Shown one piece after another: positions 48,353 through 58,048 of a stretch of 64,000 bases of DNA. The translations under genes were made by a program, and so were the position numbers. Source of the stretch: Prevotella sp. (GTDB taxonomy: Bacteria > Bacteroidota > Bacteroidia > Bacteroidales > Bacteroidaceae); assembly GCA_017449495.1 (NCBI GenBank), contig JAFTFO010000018.1, positions 35,324 to 99,323 on the forward strand. The letters run 5' to 3'. How positions within the stretch are numbered: position 1 is the stretch's first letter; each line of letters starts with the position of its first letter. The notes under the pieces are model-generated. The model was not told where the DNA came from. It did not search any database and saw nothing but the letters and a program-made list of their open reading frames with translations.

Positions 48353-48404
48353 TGCAAAGTTAATGCTTTTTTTGCATATCACAAAAAAAAGCATTAACTT
48401 TGCA
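48353..48404. promoter_or_regulatory. mirror-symmetric divergent promoter
   Basis: Two perfect 21-bp inverted arms (each containing GCAAAGTTAATGC and a T7/A7 run) flank 10 bp. Each arm holds a TAACTTTG -7 box facing outward, and each box has its TTTG -33 element 19-20 bp upstream near the centre (48371-48374 plus, 48382-48385 minus). It drives the helicase and kinase genes apart. Confidence 0.92.
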
Positions 48405-48411
48405 CACAATT

Positions 48412-50268
48412 ATGACAAATTCGATACAGGCACTCCAGCAACAGCGACTGCTGCTCCAGATAGAATACGCAGCCGAGAAGGATGCTTTCCGTAAACAGAC
48501 CGAGGAGATGGGACTGATGCGGAAGGTGAAACGAGGTGATGCCTGGTGGCCACTGAAGATGGGCAAAAGCTACTATAACTCGCTGAATCAACTGGTGGTG
48601 GAGGTGTTCCGTCAAGGTGAGGACGATGAGATAGAGCACAATTTCGAGTATGGCCGTCCTGTGGCTTTTTTCCGTATCGACGGCAAGGATCAGATCAAGT
48701 ACTTCAATTTCACGGGTACCGTGAGTTTTGTAGACGGTGACCGTATGGTGGTGGCAGTGCCTGACAACGGACAACTCATCTATGTGCAGGGAGCGGAGCA
48801 TGTAGGCATCCAGTTGTTCTTCGACGAGACGAGCTATAAAACGATGTTCGAGGCCCTTGACCGTGTCATACGGGCAAAGGGGCGACTGGGCTATCTGCGT
48901 GATCTGTTTTATTCGCATCAGCCGGCAGAGACCTTCTCGTTTGCGCCAATGCACTTCCCCTATCTGAACCGCACACAGGAGGAAGCGGTGAACAAGGTGT
49001 TGTGGGCCAAGGATGTGGCTGTGGTACACGGTCCTCCAGGTACAGGTAAGACGACAACGCTCGTTGAGGCCATCTACGAGACCCTGCGCCGTGAGAGTCA
49101 GGTTCTCGTTTGTGCGCAGAGCAACATGGCCGTCGACTGGATTTCTGAAAAACTGGTGGACCGAGGCGTGAATGTCCTAAGAATTGGTAATCCCTCGCGG
49201 GTAAATGACAAGATGCTCTCCTTCACCTACGAGCGACGCTTCGAGGCACATCCTGATTACGAGTTACTGTGGGCCATCCGCAAGGCTATCCGAGACCTTC
49301 GTGCTCATCGCAAACGAGGTGACGAGAAGTATCATCAAAAATTGGAACGCCTCAAAGAGCGTGCTATAGAGATTGAAATACGTATTAACGCCCAGCTTTT
49401 CGGTGAGACCCGTGTCATCGCGTCCACCCTCGTGGGCTCTGCCAGTCGTCTGCTTGAAGGACAGAAATTCGGCACCTTGTTTATAGACGAGGCCGCCCAG
49501 GCACTTGAAGCTGCTTGTTGGATACCCATCCGTCGTGTGTCGAGGGTGGTCTTTGCCGGTGACCATTGTCAGCTGCCACCGACTGTGAAGAGCTTTGCCG
49601 CCCTAAAAGCAGGCTTGGGTAAGACTCTGATGGAACGAATCGTGGAGAATAAACCGGAGGTGGTCACCTTATTGAAGATGCAATACCGTATGAACGAGGA
49701 GATCATGCGTTTCTCCTCCGACTGGTTCTATGGTAATCAGGTGGAAAGTGCCCCAGAGGTGAAATACCGTTCCATTCTCGACCTCGATATTCCGATGACG
49801 TGGGTGGATACGGAGGAACTGGGGGAGGAAGAGTTTGTGGGTGAGAGTTTTGGCCGTATTAACAAGGCAGAAGCCGAACTGACGCTCCTCGTCCTCGAAC
49901 AGTACTTCCAGAAGGTCGGCAAGCAGCGCATCCTCGACGAGCGCCTCGACGTGGGCATCATCTCTCCCTATCGTGCTCAGGTGCAATATCTGCGTCGACT
50001 GCTGAAGAAACGAGAGTTCTTCAAGCCCTATCGCAGTCTGATCAGCGTCAACACCGTCGACGGTTTTCAGGGGCAGGAGCGCGACATCATCCTCATTTCC
50101 CTCGTCCGTTCCAACGATGAAGGACAGATCGGCTTCCTCCGTGACTTGCGCCGCATGAACGTGGCCATCACCCGAGCCCGCATGAAACTCATCATCCTCG
50201 GCGATGCCTCCACCATGACCCGTCACCCCTTTTACAAACGACTCTATGACTATATCGAGGCCCTTTGA
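48412..50268 (+). CDS. Superfamily 1 DNA/RNA helicase (Upf1/IGHMBP2-like)
   Basis: A 618-residue ATP-dependent helicase. After an N-terminal OB-like region (1-180) come Walker A GPPGTGKTTT (about 206-215), Walker B DEAAQ (about 357), QYRMNEEIMRFSS, VNTVDGFQGQERDIILISLV and NVAITRARMKLIILGD. This is the small bacterial family related to Upf1-like helicases. It is monocistronic, from the divergent symmetric promoter. The substrate is not established. Confidence 0.93.
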   Translation: MTNSIQALQQQRLLLQIEYAAEKDAFRKQTEEMGLMRKVKRGDAWWPLKMGKSYYNSLNQLVVEVFRQGEDDEIEHNFEYGRPVAFFRIDGKDQIKYFNFTGTVSFVDGDRMVVAVPDNGQLIYVQGAEHVGIQLFFDETSYKTMFEALDRVIRAKGRLGYLRDLFYSHQPAETFSFAPMHFPYLNRTQEEAVNKVLWAKDVAVVHGPPGTGKTTTLVEAIYETLRRESQVLVCAQSNMAVDWISEKLVDRGVNVLRIGNPSRVNDKMLSFTYERRFEAHPDYELLWAIRKAIRDLRAHRKRGDEKYHQKLERLKERAIEIEIRINAQLFGETRVIASTLVGSASRLLEGQKFGTLFIDEAAQALEAACWIPIRRVSRVVFAGDHCQLPPTVKSFAALKAGLGKTLMERIVENKPEVVTLLKMQYRMNEEIMRFSSDWFYGNQVESAPEVKYRSILDLDIPMTWVDTEELGEEEFVGESFGRINKAEAELTLLVLEQYFQKVGKQRILDERLDVGIISPYRAQVQYLRRLLKKREFFKPYRSLISVNTVDGFQGQERDIILISLVRSNDEGQIGFLRDLRRMNVAITRARMKLIILGDASTMTRHPFYKRLYDYIEAL

Positions 50269-50333
50269 CTGCACTCTTCGTGCGATTTAACTCCTTTTAA
50301 CTCCTGTCACTCCTTTAACTCCATAAAACTTTG

Positions 50334-50341
50334 TACCTTTG
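50334..50341 (+). promoter_or_regulatory. -7 box of the GNAT-like gene
   Basis: TACCTTTG, 22 bp before the ATG. Just upstream (50286-50323) is a low-complexity run of TTTAACTCC-like units. Confidence 0.6.
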
Positions 50342-50363
50342 CAGCAGTTAGAATTTCGTAACT

Positions 50364-51503
50364 ATGGTTGACATTAAGAAAGTAACCACGAAAAAGGAAC
50401 TACGACAGTTTGTTCAGTTCTATTATGACCTCTATCGCGGCAATGATTGTGCCGTGCCTTTCCTCTATTTCGACGAGTTAGCTACGCTTGATAGGAAGAA
50501 GAACCCTTCGTTCGACTACTGTGAGGCCGACTTCTTTTTGGCTTATCAGGAAGGAAAGGTGGTGGGACGTGTCGCTGCCATCATCAACCGTCGTGCCAAT
50601 GAGCGCTGGAACAGCAGTCCGGTACGCTTCGGATGGTTTGATTTCATCGACGACCCCACAGTGTCTGCTGCCCTTTTGAAAGCCGTTGAGGAATGGGGGC
50701 GTGAGCGGGGTATGACGGAGATGATTGGTCCGATGGGCTTCATCGATACCGATCGCGAGGGTATGTTGGTGGAGGGCTTTGACGAACTGGCCTCGATGTA
50801 TATTAACTATAATTACCCTTACTATCCACAGCATATCGAGCGGATGGAGGGCTTTGAGAAATCCAACGACTGGGTGGAGGTGAAGGTACGTGTGCCCGAT
50901 GTGGTGCCTGAGAAGTTTGCCAAGGTGACGGAAATGGTGCGCCGCCGTTATAATCTAAAGGTGCATAAGTTCACCCGTCACGAGCTGATGAAGCAGGGTA
51001 AGGCCCATGAGATTTTTGAAGTGCTTAACATGACCTATCAGAACCTCTATGGCTTCTGCCAACTGACGGACAAGCAGATTGACAAGTTGGTTAATGACTA
51101 TATCGGAATGGCCGACCTGAACCTGGTGACGGGTATCGTCGACGGCAACGACAACGACAAGCTCGTGGGTTTCGGCATCACCTTCCCCTCTTTTTCACGG
51201 GCCCTGCAGAAGACGCGTGACGGGCGGCTCTTCCCCTTCGGGTGGTGGCATCTGGTCAAGATACTGAAATGGCACAAGACACCTATCGTCGACCTGCTGC
51301 TCATCGGTGTTCTGCCAGAATACCGTGCCAAGGGTGCCAACGGACTGATCTTCGACGATCTCATCCGCCAGTTCCAGCGCTATGGATTCGAATGGGCTGA
51401 TACAGGACCTATGATGGAAACCAACGATGGGGTACTCTCCCAGTGGCAGTACCTCGAGTCTGAGGTCCATCGTCGTCACCGCTGTTACAAGAAAATGTTA
51501 TAA
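50364..51503 (+). CDS. GNAT-like acyltransferase, uncharacterised
   Basis: A 379-residue cytoplasmic protein of a family annotated as N-acetyltransferase-like. It seems to have two GNAT-like halves: FYYDLYRGNDCAVPFLYFDE to GPMGFIDTDREGML in the first, and LLLIGVLPEYRAKGANGLIF in the second, where R-A-K-G-A resembles the acetyl-CoA loop. The substrate is unknown. It overlaps no gene, but the MgtC-like gene starts 1 bp after its stop, so the two are co-transcribed. Confidence 0.82.
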   Translation: MVDIKKVTTKKELRQFVQFYYDLYRGNDCAVPFLYFDELATLDRKKNPSFDYCEADFFLAYQEGKVVGRVAAIINRRANERWNSSPVRFGWFDFIDDPTVSAALLKAVEEWGRERGMTEMIGPMGFIDTDREGMLVEGFDELASMYINYNYPYYPQHIERMEGFEKSNDWVEVKVRVPDVVPEKFAKVTEMVRRRYNLKVHKFTRHELMKQGKAHEIFEVLNMTYQNLYGFCQLTDKQIDKLVNDYIGMADLNLVTGIVDGNDNDKLVGFGITFPSFSRALQKTRDGRLFPFGWWHLVKILKWHKTPIVDLLLIGVLPEYRAKGANGLIFDDLIRQFQRYGFEWADTGPMMETNDGVLSQWQYLESEVHRRHRCYKKML

Positions 51504-51504
51504 T

Positions 51505-51963
51505 ATGATGGATAGTATGACATGGGAGTTTGTTCTCCGTATTTTTATTGCAGCCCTTTTGGGCGGCGCCATCGGACTGGAACGAGAGTACAGGGCTAAG
51601 GAGGCGGGTTTCCGTACACATTTCCTTGTGGCACTCGGTTCTGCCTTGTTTATGATCGTGTCTGCCTATGGCTTCGAGGGTGCTATGCATTCGCCGGAGC
51701 ATCGCTGGGATGTGTCGCGTGTCGCTGCCCAGGTTGTATCAGGTATTGGTTTCATCGGTGCTGGTACGATTATCTTCCATAAGAGTGAGAATGTGGTTAG
51801 AGGACTGACAACGGCAGCGGGTTTATGGGTGACTGCTGCCATTGGTCTCGCCTGTGGAGGAGGCTTGTATGTCTTGGCTGCTGCTGCAACTTTCTTGGTT
51901 CTTGTCGGGCTTGAGGCTTTCAATTTCATCCTTCATAAGTTCGATAAACACCGTGGAGCGTGA
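51505..51963 (+). CDS. MgtC/SapB family membrane protein
   Basis: A 152-residue inner-membrane protein with four to five hydrophobic segments and the family motif ALLGGAIGLEREYRAKEAGFR, then GIGFIGAGTIIF and GLTTAAGLWVTAAIGLACG. MgtC-like proteins are linked to magnesium limitation and regulation of membrane ATPases; the long C-terminal cytoplasmic domain of virulence MgtC is absent. Translationally coupled to the upstream gene. Confidence 0.93.
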   Translation: MMDSMTWEFVLRIFIAALLGGAIGLEREYRAKEAGFRTHFLVALGSALFMIVSAYGFEGAMHSPEHRWDVSRVAAQVVSGIGFIGAGTIIFHKSENVVRGLTTAAGLWVTAAIGLACGGGLYVLAAAATFLVLVGLEAFNFILHKFDKHRGA

Positions 51964-52100
51964 TTTTTACTAAAGAAAGGTTTAATCAAAAAGTTTATCA
52001 AACGTATCAGACACTTTGCGAAAAGTAACATTTTTATATTTTGGCACATTTAAGAAAAATATGCGTTACAAAATATAAAGTATTTAAGTAAAAATTATAA

Positions 52101-52108
52101 TATCTTTG
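52101..52108 (+). promoter_or_regulatory. -7 box of the orphan susC
   Basis: TATCTTTG, followed by a leader of about 105 nt before the ATG. The leader contains short complementary AGCTG/CAGCT segments but no clear regulatory fold. Confidence 0.6.
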
Positions 52109-52220
52109 CATCCGATAAGAAAAGCCGAAAAAACTGCGTGAGCAGCTGGCTGGGTATCGAATGTAAATAATCAGCTAATCATTTTTATATATAACAATTA
52201 TCTTACTAATTAATTTAATT

Positions 52221-55200
52221 ATGTGGAATTTTAAATCACTACAAAAGCCGTTAGTGTTTCTGTTCCTGCTCTGTTTGTTCCCACTGGGAGCTTTGGCTCA
52301 GAGCACCGTTACTGGAACAGTAAATGATGAATCAGGTGAACCCATTATTGGTGCCAGCGTGAAAGTGCAGGGTACTAAGACGGGTGCCATCACCGATTTC
52401 AATGGTAACTTCAGTGTGCAGGCAGATGCCAACGCAACACTGCAGATCTCTTACATTGGTTATATCACAGCAACCGTGAAGGCCAATGGTCGTAACAACA
52501 TCACCGTCACTCTGAAAGAAGACGCCCAGACGCTGAACGACGTGGTCGTTATCGGTTATGGTGTTCAGAAGAAGAGCGACCTGACTGGTGCCGTTGCATC
52601 TTTGAAGGGTGACGACATCAAGAACCTTTCTACTTCAGATGCTGCTGCTGCTATGCAGGGTAAGGTTTCTGGTGTGCAGATTATTAATACGGGTTCTCCT
52701 GGTGAAGGTGCTCTGATTCGTGTTCGTGGCTATTCCTCGAACTCTGGTAACCTTGGCCCGCTTCTCATCGTAGATGGTTTGAAGGTGGATAATATCCAAT
52801 ATCTGGATCCTAATCTTATTGAGTCGATGGAAGTCCTGAAGGACGCTGCCTCTGCAGCTATCTATGGTGCTCAGGCCGGTAATGGTGTCGTGCTGATTAC
52901 TACCAAGAACGGCCAGAAGGGTCAGGCTCATGTAACATATAGTCTGAAAGCTGCAAGTCAGAGCCTCGGTAAGAAGGCTGATATATTCAATGCCAATGAC
53001 TATATCGAATATCATAAATATCTTGGTGACCTCGTTGACAAAGAACTAGAAGAGAAGGCATACAAGACTGGTTTTGTTGATACCAACTGGTATGATGAGG
53101 TTTTTGACAACAGCTGGAGCCTTCAGCATACCCTTACTGTTGAGGGAGGTAATGACAAAGGACGCTTCCTTGCTGGTCTTGGCATCGTCGACAACGACGG
53201 TATTGTGAAAGGCGACAAAGATACCTATAAGCGTTTCTCTGGTCAGATAAATGTTGACTATAAGTTCTTCGATTGGTTAAGCGTAACGAGTAACACGTCT
53301 GTTGAGAAATGGAAGAGGAAGTCTCTGGGTGATGGTTACGGTTCTTTCCTGAATGCTGTCGTTTCTATAGACCCGCTGACACCTGCCTACATCTATGATG
53401 AGTCTGATTTCGGAATTAACGTGGCCAGTGCTTGGGGTGAAGGAAAGAATACCGGCCATGTGTTACTGCCTCCTAATTACACTGAGGAGAATCCTGTTTG
53501 GTACGGCACATCTAAATATGTAGAGGATGCTACAGCTAACCCATTGGCACAGCGCGACCGTCAGAACGGTTATAGCGAAGGCATTAATGTTCGTGGGTCT
53601 CTAGCTGCCAACCTGATGCCGTTCAGCTTCTTGACCATTACTTCTCGTCTTGGTTATCGTATCGCTCAGGGCAACAGCCACAACTATAGTGAGCCTTACT
53701 ACCTGTCTTCAATGGCTCATGGTGATGGCTATTCCATCTCTGCAAACACCGATGCAAGTCTCTACTATCAGTGGGAGAACTTCGCCAACTTCAACAAACA
53801 GTTTGGCAAGCACAATGTAGGCGCCATGGTTGGTATGTCATTCACAAAGAACCATTGGGATAACACAAGAGCGTCATCTTCAGATACAGGTATGATATTG
53901 AGAGGAGATGCAGCTCCTAATTTCCGTTATATCGATTGCTTGAATGCAAATGGCATCTCGCATCTCTCAGCAGGAAATGCTCCTGGCGATGCTACAGAGC
54001 TCGCTTACTTCGGCCGTCTGTCTTATTCTTATGACGATCGCTATTATCTGCAGGCAAACTTCCGTGCCGATGCCTTCGACTCTTCGAAGTTGACAAAAGA
54101 GAATCGCTGGGGTTACTTCCCCTCATTCTCTGCTGGATGGACTATCAGTAACGAGAAGTTCTTCAAGAACAATATCAGCACTGATGCTGTGTCATTCCTG
54201 AAACTTCGTGGATCTTGGGGCCGCAATGGTAATGTGAATATTCTGAGTGGTTATAAGTACAATCCAACCATTAGTCTTGGAGGTTACTATGATTTCACAG
54301 ACCAATATACAGCTGGTGGTGCTGCTACCGAAGGTGGAAAGCCGTCTATTCTGGCCAATCCAGACTTGACTTGGGAGACCTCTGAACAGATTGACCTTGG
54401 TCTCGATGCCCGCTTCCTGAGCAATCGTCTGTCGTTGGCAATCGATTGGTATCGCAAGATGACCAAGGATCTTCTCATTGAGATGGAACCTGTATATCCT
54501 GAAATCGGTTTCCAGAATTCAACAGTTAACTCCGGAGAGGTCTTGAATACCGGTTTTGAATTCGAACTTGGCTGGCGTGATCAGATTGGTGATTTCAAGT
54601 ATGGTATAGTAACAAACTTCTCTACATTAAAGAATGAGGTGCAAAAAGTGAACGATGCACTTCCTCGTATAACAGCTGAAGGACCTTCTGGCTTTAACAA
54701 TAAGCTTGGTCCTTGCTTTGAGTCAGGTCATCCCATTTGGTATTTCCGTGGTTTCGAATATGCCGGTGTAGATCCTGAGTCAGGTAAGGCTTTGTATTAT
54801 GGTGCTGTTACAGACGAGGCCACTGGTGAGGTTACGCGTGGCATCGTTGAAGCTCCAAAAGATGATGACAAGACTGATCTCGGTTCTGCTATTCCTAAGT
54901 TTACCTATGGTATCACTGTGAATCTTGAATATAAAGGCTTCGATTTGACTGTATTTGGTACTGGTGCTGCTGGCAATAAGATTTATAATTTCATGGTATC
55001 AGCTGACCGTCCTCGTATCAATGGTATTGATGTGTATTGGAAGGATTCTTCTAAACAGGCAGAAGATGGCTCTTGGATTATTGGCAAGTATCCTGATATG
55101 AAGCAGGTCGCTACGGACTGGACATTCTTCAGCTCTAGTGCTTGTATCTTCAGCGGCTCTTATTTCAAGTTCAAGCAAATTCAGTTGGGTTACACGATTC

Positions 55201-55415
55201 CTCAGAGCATCACAAAGAAGTTCTTGGTCAGCAATCTCCGACTCTCTGTTTCTCTCGACGACTACTTCACCATCACCAGTTATCCTGGTGCCGATCCAGA
55301 GGCTGCATCAACAGGTTTGAATGATAATGCAGGTCATAGTCGTTTGCGTGGCTACGATAACGGTACATACCCGACGTCTAAGAAGATTGTCTTTGGTGTA
55401 AACGTTACTTTCTAA
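52221..55415 (+). CDS. SusC-like TonB-dependent receptor, orphan pair
   Basis: A 1064-residue outer-membrane receptor with signal peptide (to about 25, GALAQS), carboxypeptidase-like domain (GEPIIGASVKVQGT), plug (DVVVIGYGVQKKSDLTGAV, then LLIVDGLKVDN) and barrel. It lacks the strong codon bias of the arabinan susC, and base composition looks lower in GC. No enzyme, regulator or third binding protein lies beside it, so its substrate cannot be guessed. Confidence 0.95.
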   Translation: MWNFKSLQKPLVFLFLLCLFPLGALAQSTVTGTVNDESGEPIIGASVKVQGTKTGAITDFNGNFSVQADANATLQISYIGYITATVKANGRNNITVTLKEDAQTLNDVVVIGYGVQKKSDLTGAVASLKGDDIKNLSTSDAAAAMQGKVSGVQIINTGSPGEGALIRVRGYSSNSGNLGPLLIVDGLKVDNIQYLDPNLIESMEVLKDAASAAIYGAQAGNGVVLITTKNGQKGQAHVTYSLKAASQSLGKKADIFNANDYIEYHKYLGDLVDKELEEKAYKTGFVDTNWYDEVFDNSWSLQHTLTVEGGNDKGRFLAGLGIVDNDGIVKGDKDTYKRFSGQINVDYKFFDWLSVTSNTSVEKWKRKSLGDGYGSFLNAVVSIDPLTPAYIYDESDFGINVASAWGEGKNTGHVLLPPNYTEENPVWYGTSKYVEDATANPLAQRDRQNGYSEGINVRGSLAANLMPFSFLTITSRLGYRIAQGNSHNYSEPYYLSSMAHGDGYSISANTDASLYYQWENFANFNKQFGKHNVGAMVGMSFTKNHWDNTRASSSDTGMILRGDAAPNFRYIDCLNANGISHLSAGNAPGDATELAYFGRLSYSYDDRYYLQANFRADAFDSSKLTKENRWGYFPSFSAGWTISNEKFFKNNISTDAVSFLKLRGSWGRNGNVNILSGYKYNPTISLGGYYDFTDQYTAGGAATEGGKPSILANPDLTWETSEQIDLGLDARFLSNRLSLAIDWYRKMTKDLLIEMEPVYPEIGFQNSTVNSGEVLNTGFEFELGWRDQIGDFKYGIVTNFSTLKNEVQKVNDALPRITAEGPSGFNNKLGPCFESGHPIWYFRGFEYAGVDPESGKALYYGAVTDEATGEVTRGIVEAPKDDDKTDLGSAIPKFTYGITVNLEYKGFDLTVFGTGAAGNKIYNFMVSADRPRINGIDVYWKDSSKQAEDGSWIIGKYPDMKQVATDWTFFSSSACIFSGSYFKFKQIQLGYTIPQSITKKFLVSNLRLSVSLDDYFTITSYPGADPEAASTGLNDNAGHSRLRGYDNGTYPTSKKIVFGVNVTF

Positions 55416-55452
55416 CATTGAAAGATTGAAAAAAAGTAAAATGGAAATTATT

Positions 55453-57306
55453 ATGAAAAAGATTATATTTTCAATGCTCGCACTTGTTGCTGGTGGCGTT
55501 GCATTAACCTCTTGTGAGGATAAGCTAGACATTCCGCAGAAGGCTGCGTTAACAACTGAGACTTATTATCAAACAGATAATGATGCTCAGGCAGCTTTGG
55601 CTTCTGCATACGAGGCTTTTCAGATTCAAACAATGGGCCGCACAACTCTTGGCCCTGGTATTTATACACCAGCAAGGGTTCTGGCTAACCACCCTGGCGA
55701 TGATGTAAACTATGGTGGTCAGTGCTATGGTGACCATGAGTTTGGTGGATCTGTAGATGAGTTCCGTTTCCTTCATACTCCAGAGGCAATCTACACTCAT
55801 TATAAGGGAATTTACCTCTCTCTCTTTAGTGACAACATCCTTCTCGAGAAATTTGCAGATGCTACTTCTGATTTCCAGAAACAGGCAGTCGCAGAGGCCC
55901 GTGTTCTCCGTGCTTACAATTTCTTCCTGCTTGCTTGTTATTGGGGAACACCGCCCTTCGTAGATCATACAATGTCTACGAGTGAGGTTCCGACCAATAG
56001 TGACCGTGATGAGCGTCCTGAAGCCCCAAAGTCTCAACAGGAGTACTTCAAATGGGTTGGTGATCAGTGTCTGATGGCAGTTGACGACCTCTCCGAGCGT
56101 GCTTCTACTGCCGACAAGGAAGGTGCTTATCGTATCACCAAGGGCTTTGCTTGGGCAATGGCTGGTAAGGCTTACATGTTCGCCGGTGATTTCGCCAAGG
56201 CAAAGGATTGCCTGAAGAAGGTGATCGACTCTGGCAAGTATGCTCTCGTTCCTGGTGATCAATTCATGGATCAGTTCCATATTCAGGGTGATGGTAGCCC
56301 TGAGAAGGTGTTCGAGGTGAACTTCCGTTACAACGCTGCTGCTGGCGAGTGGAGCTCAGGCGGTGGTGCTGGATGGAACAACCACAGTACGTGGATGGAG
56401 CCTCAGTGCTTCCAGATCCGCTCTGATAAGTTCAAGAGGCCACCACTTGGTAAGTATACAGATAATGTTGCTGGTTGGGGCTCTATTGGCCTTCCTAAGT
56501 GGTATGCTGATGAGTTTGTCGAGAACGATGGTCTTGACTCTAAGCGTTTGAAGGCTACGATGGTTAATATTGAGAACTTGATTTATGGTGAGACAGGTAT
56601 TGATCTAATCGATAATTATTATGCAAAACTTAAAGGAATGTCTCATGCTGATAAGGTTAAGAATGATAAGATTGGTATCGAAGCGCAAGATGGCCATTAT
56701 GGTCAGTCATTCTGGATACCCCTTAAACACATTGTACGAGTTGGTGATGCTGTAGAGGATGGAAGTTCATACAGCTCTGTACACCGTCTGAACAATATCA
56801 TCATCATGCGTTATGCTGAGGTGCTCCTCAACTATGCTGAATGCTGCCTCCGTACGGGTGATGCTGGATCTGCCAAGACTTATATCAACATGATTCAGGA
56901 GCGTGCTGGATCTAAGACTGTTAGTGCTGATGTTGATTTGGTGACTCTTAAAAAAGAAAAGTCTTATGAGATGTGGTTTGAAGGTTGCCGCTATCAGGAT
57001 CTCCTTCGCTGGAGCTTGCTTGATAACGACACTTACACTCAGGAGTGTATGGATCATCTTAAGAAACAGGGTACCCATATTCCTCATCTCTATGACAAGT
57101 TGTTCCGTGCACCGACTTCTGCTGATGTTGATGTGATTTGGCAGAATGGAAGTGAGTCTAATAGTCGCTTCTGGATTGGTCACACCCATGAGGCTCAGGA
57201 TGCTGGCTTTACAGTTGGTTGGCAGGAGAAGCACCGTCTGTTCCCATATCCGACAACCGTTTTGGAGAACAATCCTGAACTCCATCAGAATCCTGGTTGG
57301 GAATGA
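55453..57306 (+). CDS. SusD-like lipoprotein, partner of the orphan SusC
   Basis: A 617-residue RagB/SusD lipoprotein. The start MKKIIFSMLALVAGG at 55453 gives a good lipoprotein signal (VALTSC, Cys21); an upstream ATG at 55426 spoils it. SusD features include ASAYEAFQIQ, RAYNFFLLACYWGTPPFVD, GKAYMFAGDFAKAKDCLKK, MRYAEVLLNYAECCL and FEGCRYQDLLRWS. It lies 37 bp after susC and is closed by a strong terminator. Confidence 0.95.
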   Translation: MKKIIFSMLALVAGGVALTSCEDKLDIPQKAALTTETYYQTDNDAQAALASAYEAFQIQTMGRTTLGPGIYTPARVLANHPGDDVNYGGQCYGDHEFGGSVDEFRFLHTPEAIYTHYKGIYLSLFSDNILLEKFADATSDFQKQAVAEARVLRAYNFFLLACYWGTPPFVDHTMSTSEVPTNSDRDERPEAPKSQQEYFKWVGDQCLMAVDDLSERASTADKEGAYRITKGFAWAMAGKAYMFAGDFAKAKDCLKKVIDSGKYALVPGDQFMDQFHIQGDGSPEKVFEVNFRYNAAAGEWSSGGGAGWNNHSTWMEPQCFQIRSDKFKRPPLGKYTDNVAGWGSIGLPKWYADEFVENDGLDSKRLKATMVNIENLIYGETGIDLIDNYYAKLKGMSHADKVKNDKIGIEAQDGHYGQSFWIPLKHIVRVGDAVEDGSSYSSVHRLNNIIIMRYAEVLLNYAECCLRTGDAGSAKTYINMIQERAGSKTVSADVDLVTLKKEKSYEMWFEGCRYQDLLRWSLLDNDTYTQECMDHLKKQGTHIPHLYDKLFRAPTSADVDVIWQNGSESNSRFWIGHTHEAQDAGFTVGWQEKHRLFPYPTTVLENNPELHQNPGWE

Positions 57307-57366
57307 TTTGGTATTATTACCAGACTATTGTTAGTATTTTAGATATACATTGTTTGGGATTTCACG

Positions 57367-57398
57367 GGTGCCGCGTTGTGATGACGCGGCACCTTTTT
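57367..57398 (+). terminator. intrinsic terminator after susD
   Basis: GGTGCCGCGT pairs with ACGCGGCACC around TGTGATG, followed by TTTTT. Confidence 0.95.
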
Positions 57399-57420
57399 AA
57401 TTATATATCAGCAACAATAT

Positions 57421-57521
57421 TATACCTTATCGGGTATAATTATAGTTAAATCAATTAATTTTGTACCCGTTAGGGTATATTATTAAGAAATAATGTGTAT
57501 CTTTGTACCCGTTAAGGTATA
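57421..57521. promoter_or_regulatory. three operators upstream of the hipB-like gene
   Basis: Three 18-bp palindromes of the form TrTACC-N6-GGTATA lie at 57421-57438, 57462-57479 and 57504-57521, 41 and 42 bp apart (about four helical turns). The last two overlap -7 boxes TAATTTTG (57456) and TATCTTTG (57498). This is the expected layout for autorepression by HipB-type dimers with looping. Confidence 0.85.
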
Positions 57522-57527
57522 ATAGTG

Positions 57528-57728
57528 ATGACTTTATCGGAGTATATTAAGCAAAAACGGAAGAAAAACGGCCTTTCTCAGGTTGAGTTGGCAGAACGGG
57601 CTGGAGTGGGGCTTAGGTTCGTGAGAGATCTCGAACGAGGGAAGCAGACCTTGAGGATGGACAAAGTCAACGATGTGCTTGCCCTGTTTGGAGATTGTCT
57701 CGGACCTGTAAAAACTGAGTTGGTATGA
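57528..57728 (+). CDS. hipB: HipB-like antitoxin/autorepressor (Xre/Cro family)
   Basis: A 66-residue DNA-binding protein that is almost entirely a Cro/C1-type HTH (KKNGLSQVELAERAGVGLRF, then VRDLERGKQTLRMDKVNDVL). The ATG at 57528 is used; a GTG lies one codon upstream. It overlaps the next gene by ATGA. It probably binds the three palindromes upstream and represses the operon, with help from the HipS/HipT proteins. Confidence 0.9.
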   Translation: MTLSEYIKQKRKKNGLSQVELAERAGVGLRFVRDLERGKQTLRMDKVNDVLALFGDCLGPVKTELV

Positions 57729-58048
57729 AGCAGGCGGGTATTTATGTCAATGACATCTTTTGTGGCACTCTTACAGAAGACGAGGAGGGCTTCCACTTTA
57801 TCTATGATAAGACGTATCTTGGTCATCAAAATGCAGTTCCTGTAAGTCCGACGATGCCCCTGACTGATGAGCAGTATGATAAGGAGATGATGTTTCCAGT
57901 CTTCGACGGTCTCATTCCTGAGGGCTGGCTGCTGGATATAGCAGCCTCGTCTTGGAAAATAGATCCACGAGACAGAATGTCGCTCTTGATGGCATGCTGC
58001 AAAGACTGCATCGGCAATATTAGCGTTAAACCATTGGACTATGAGTAA
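57725..58048 (+). CDS. hipS: HipS-like protein: stand-alone HipA N-terminal domain
   Basis: A 107-residue protein equal to the N-subdomain of HipA (QAGIYVNDIFCGTLTEDEEG, PTMPLTDEQYDKEMMFPVFD, GLIPEGWLLDIAA). In classical hipBA this domain is fused to the kinase; here it is a separate gene overlapping its neighbours on both sides (4 bp and 8 bp). In the tripartite HipBST modules this small protein, not HipB, is the antitoxin for the kinase (published for E. coli); the same is inferred here. Confidence 0.87.
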   Translation: MKQAGIYVNDIFCGTLTEDEEGFHFIYDKTYLGHQNAVPVSPTMPLTDEQYDKEMMFPVFDGLIPEGWLLDIAASSWKIDPRDRMSLLMACCKDCIGNISVKPLDYE

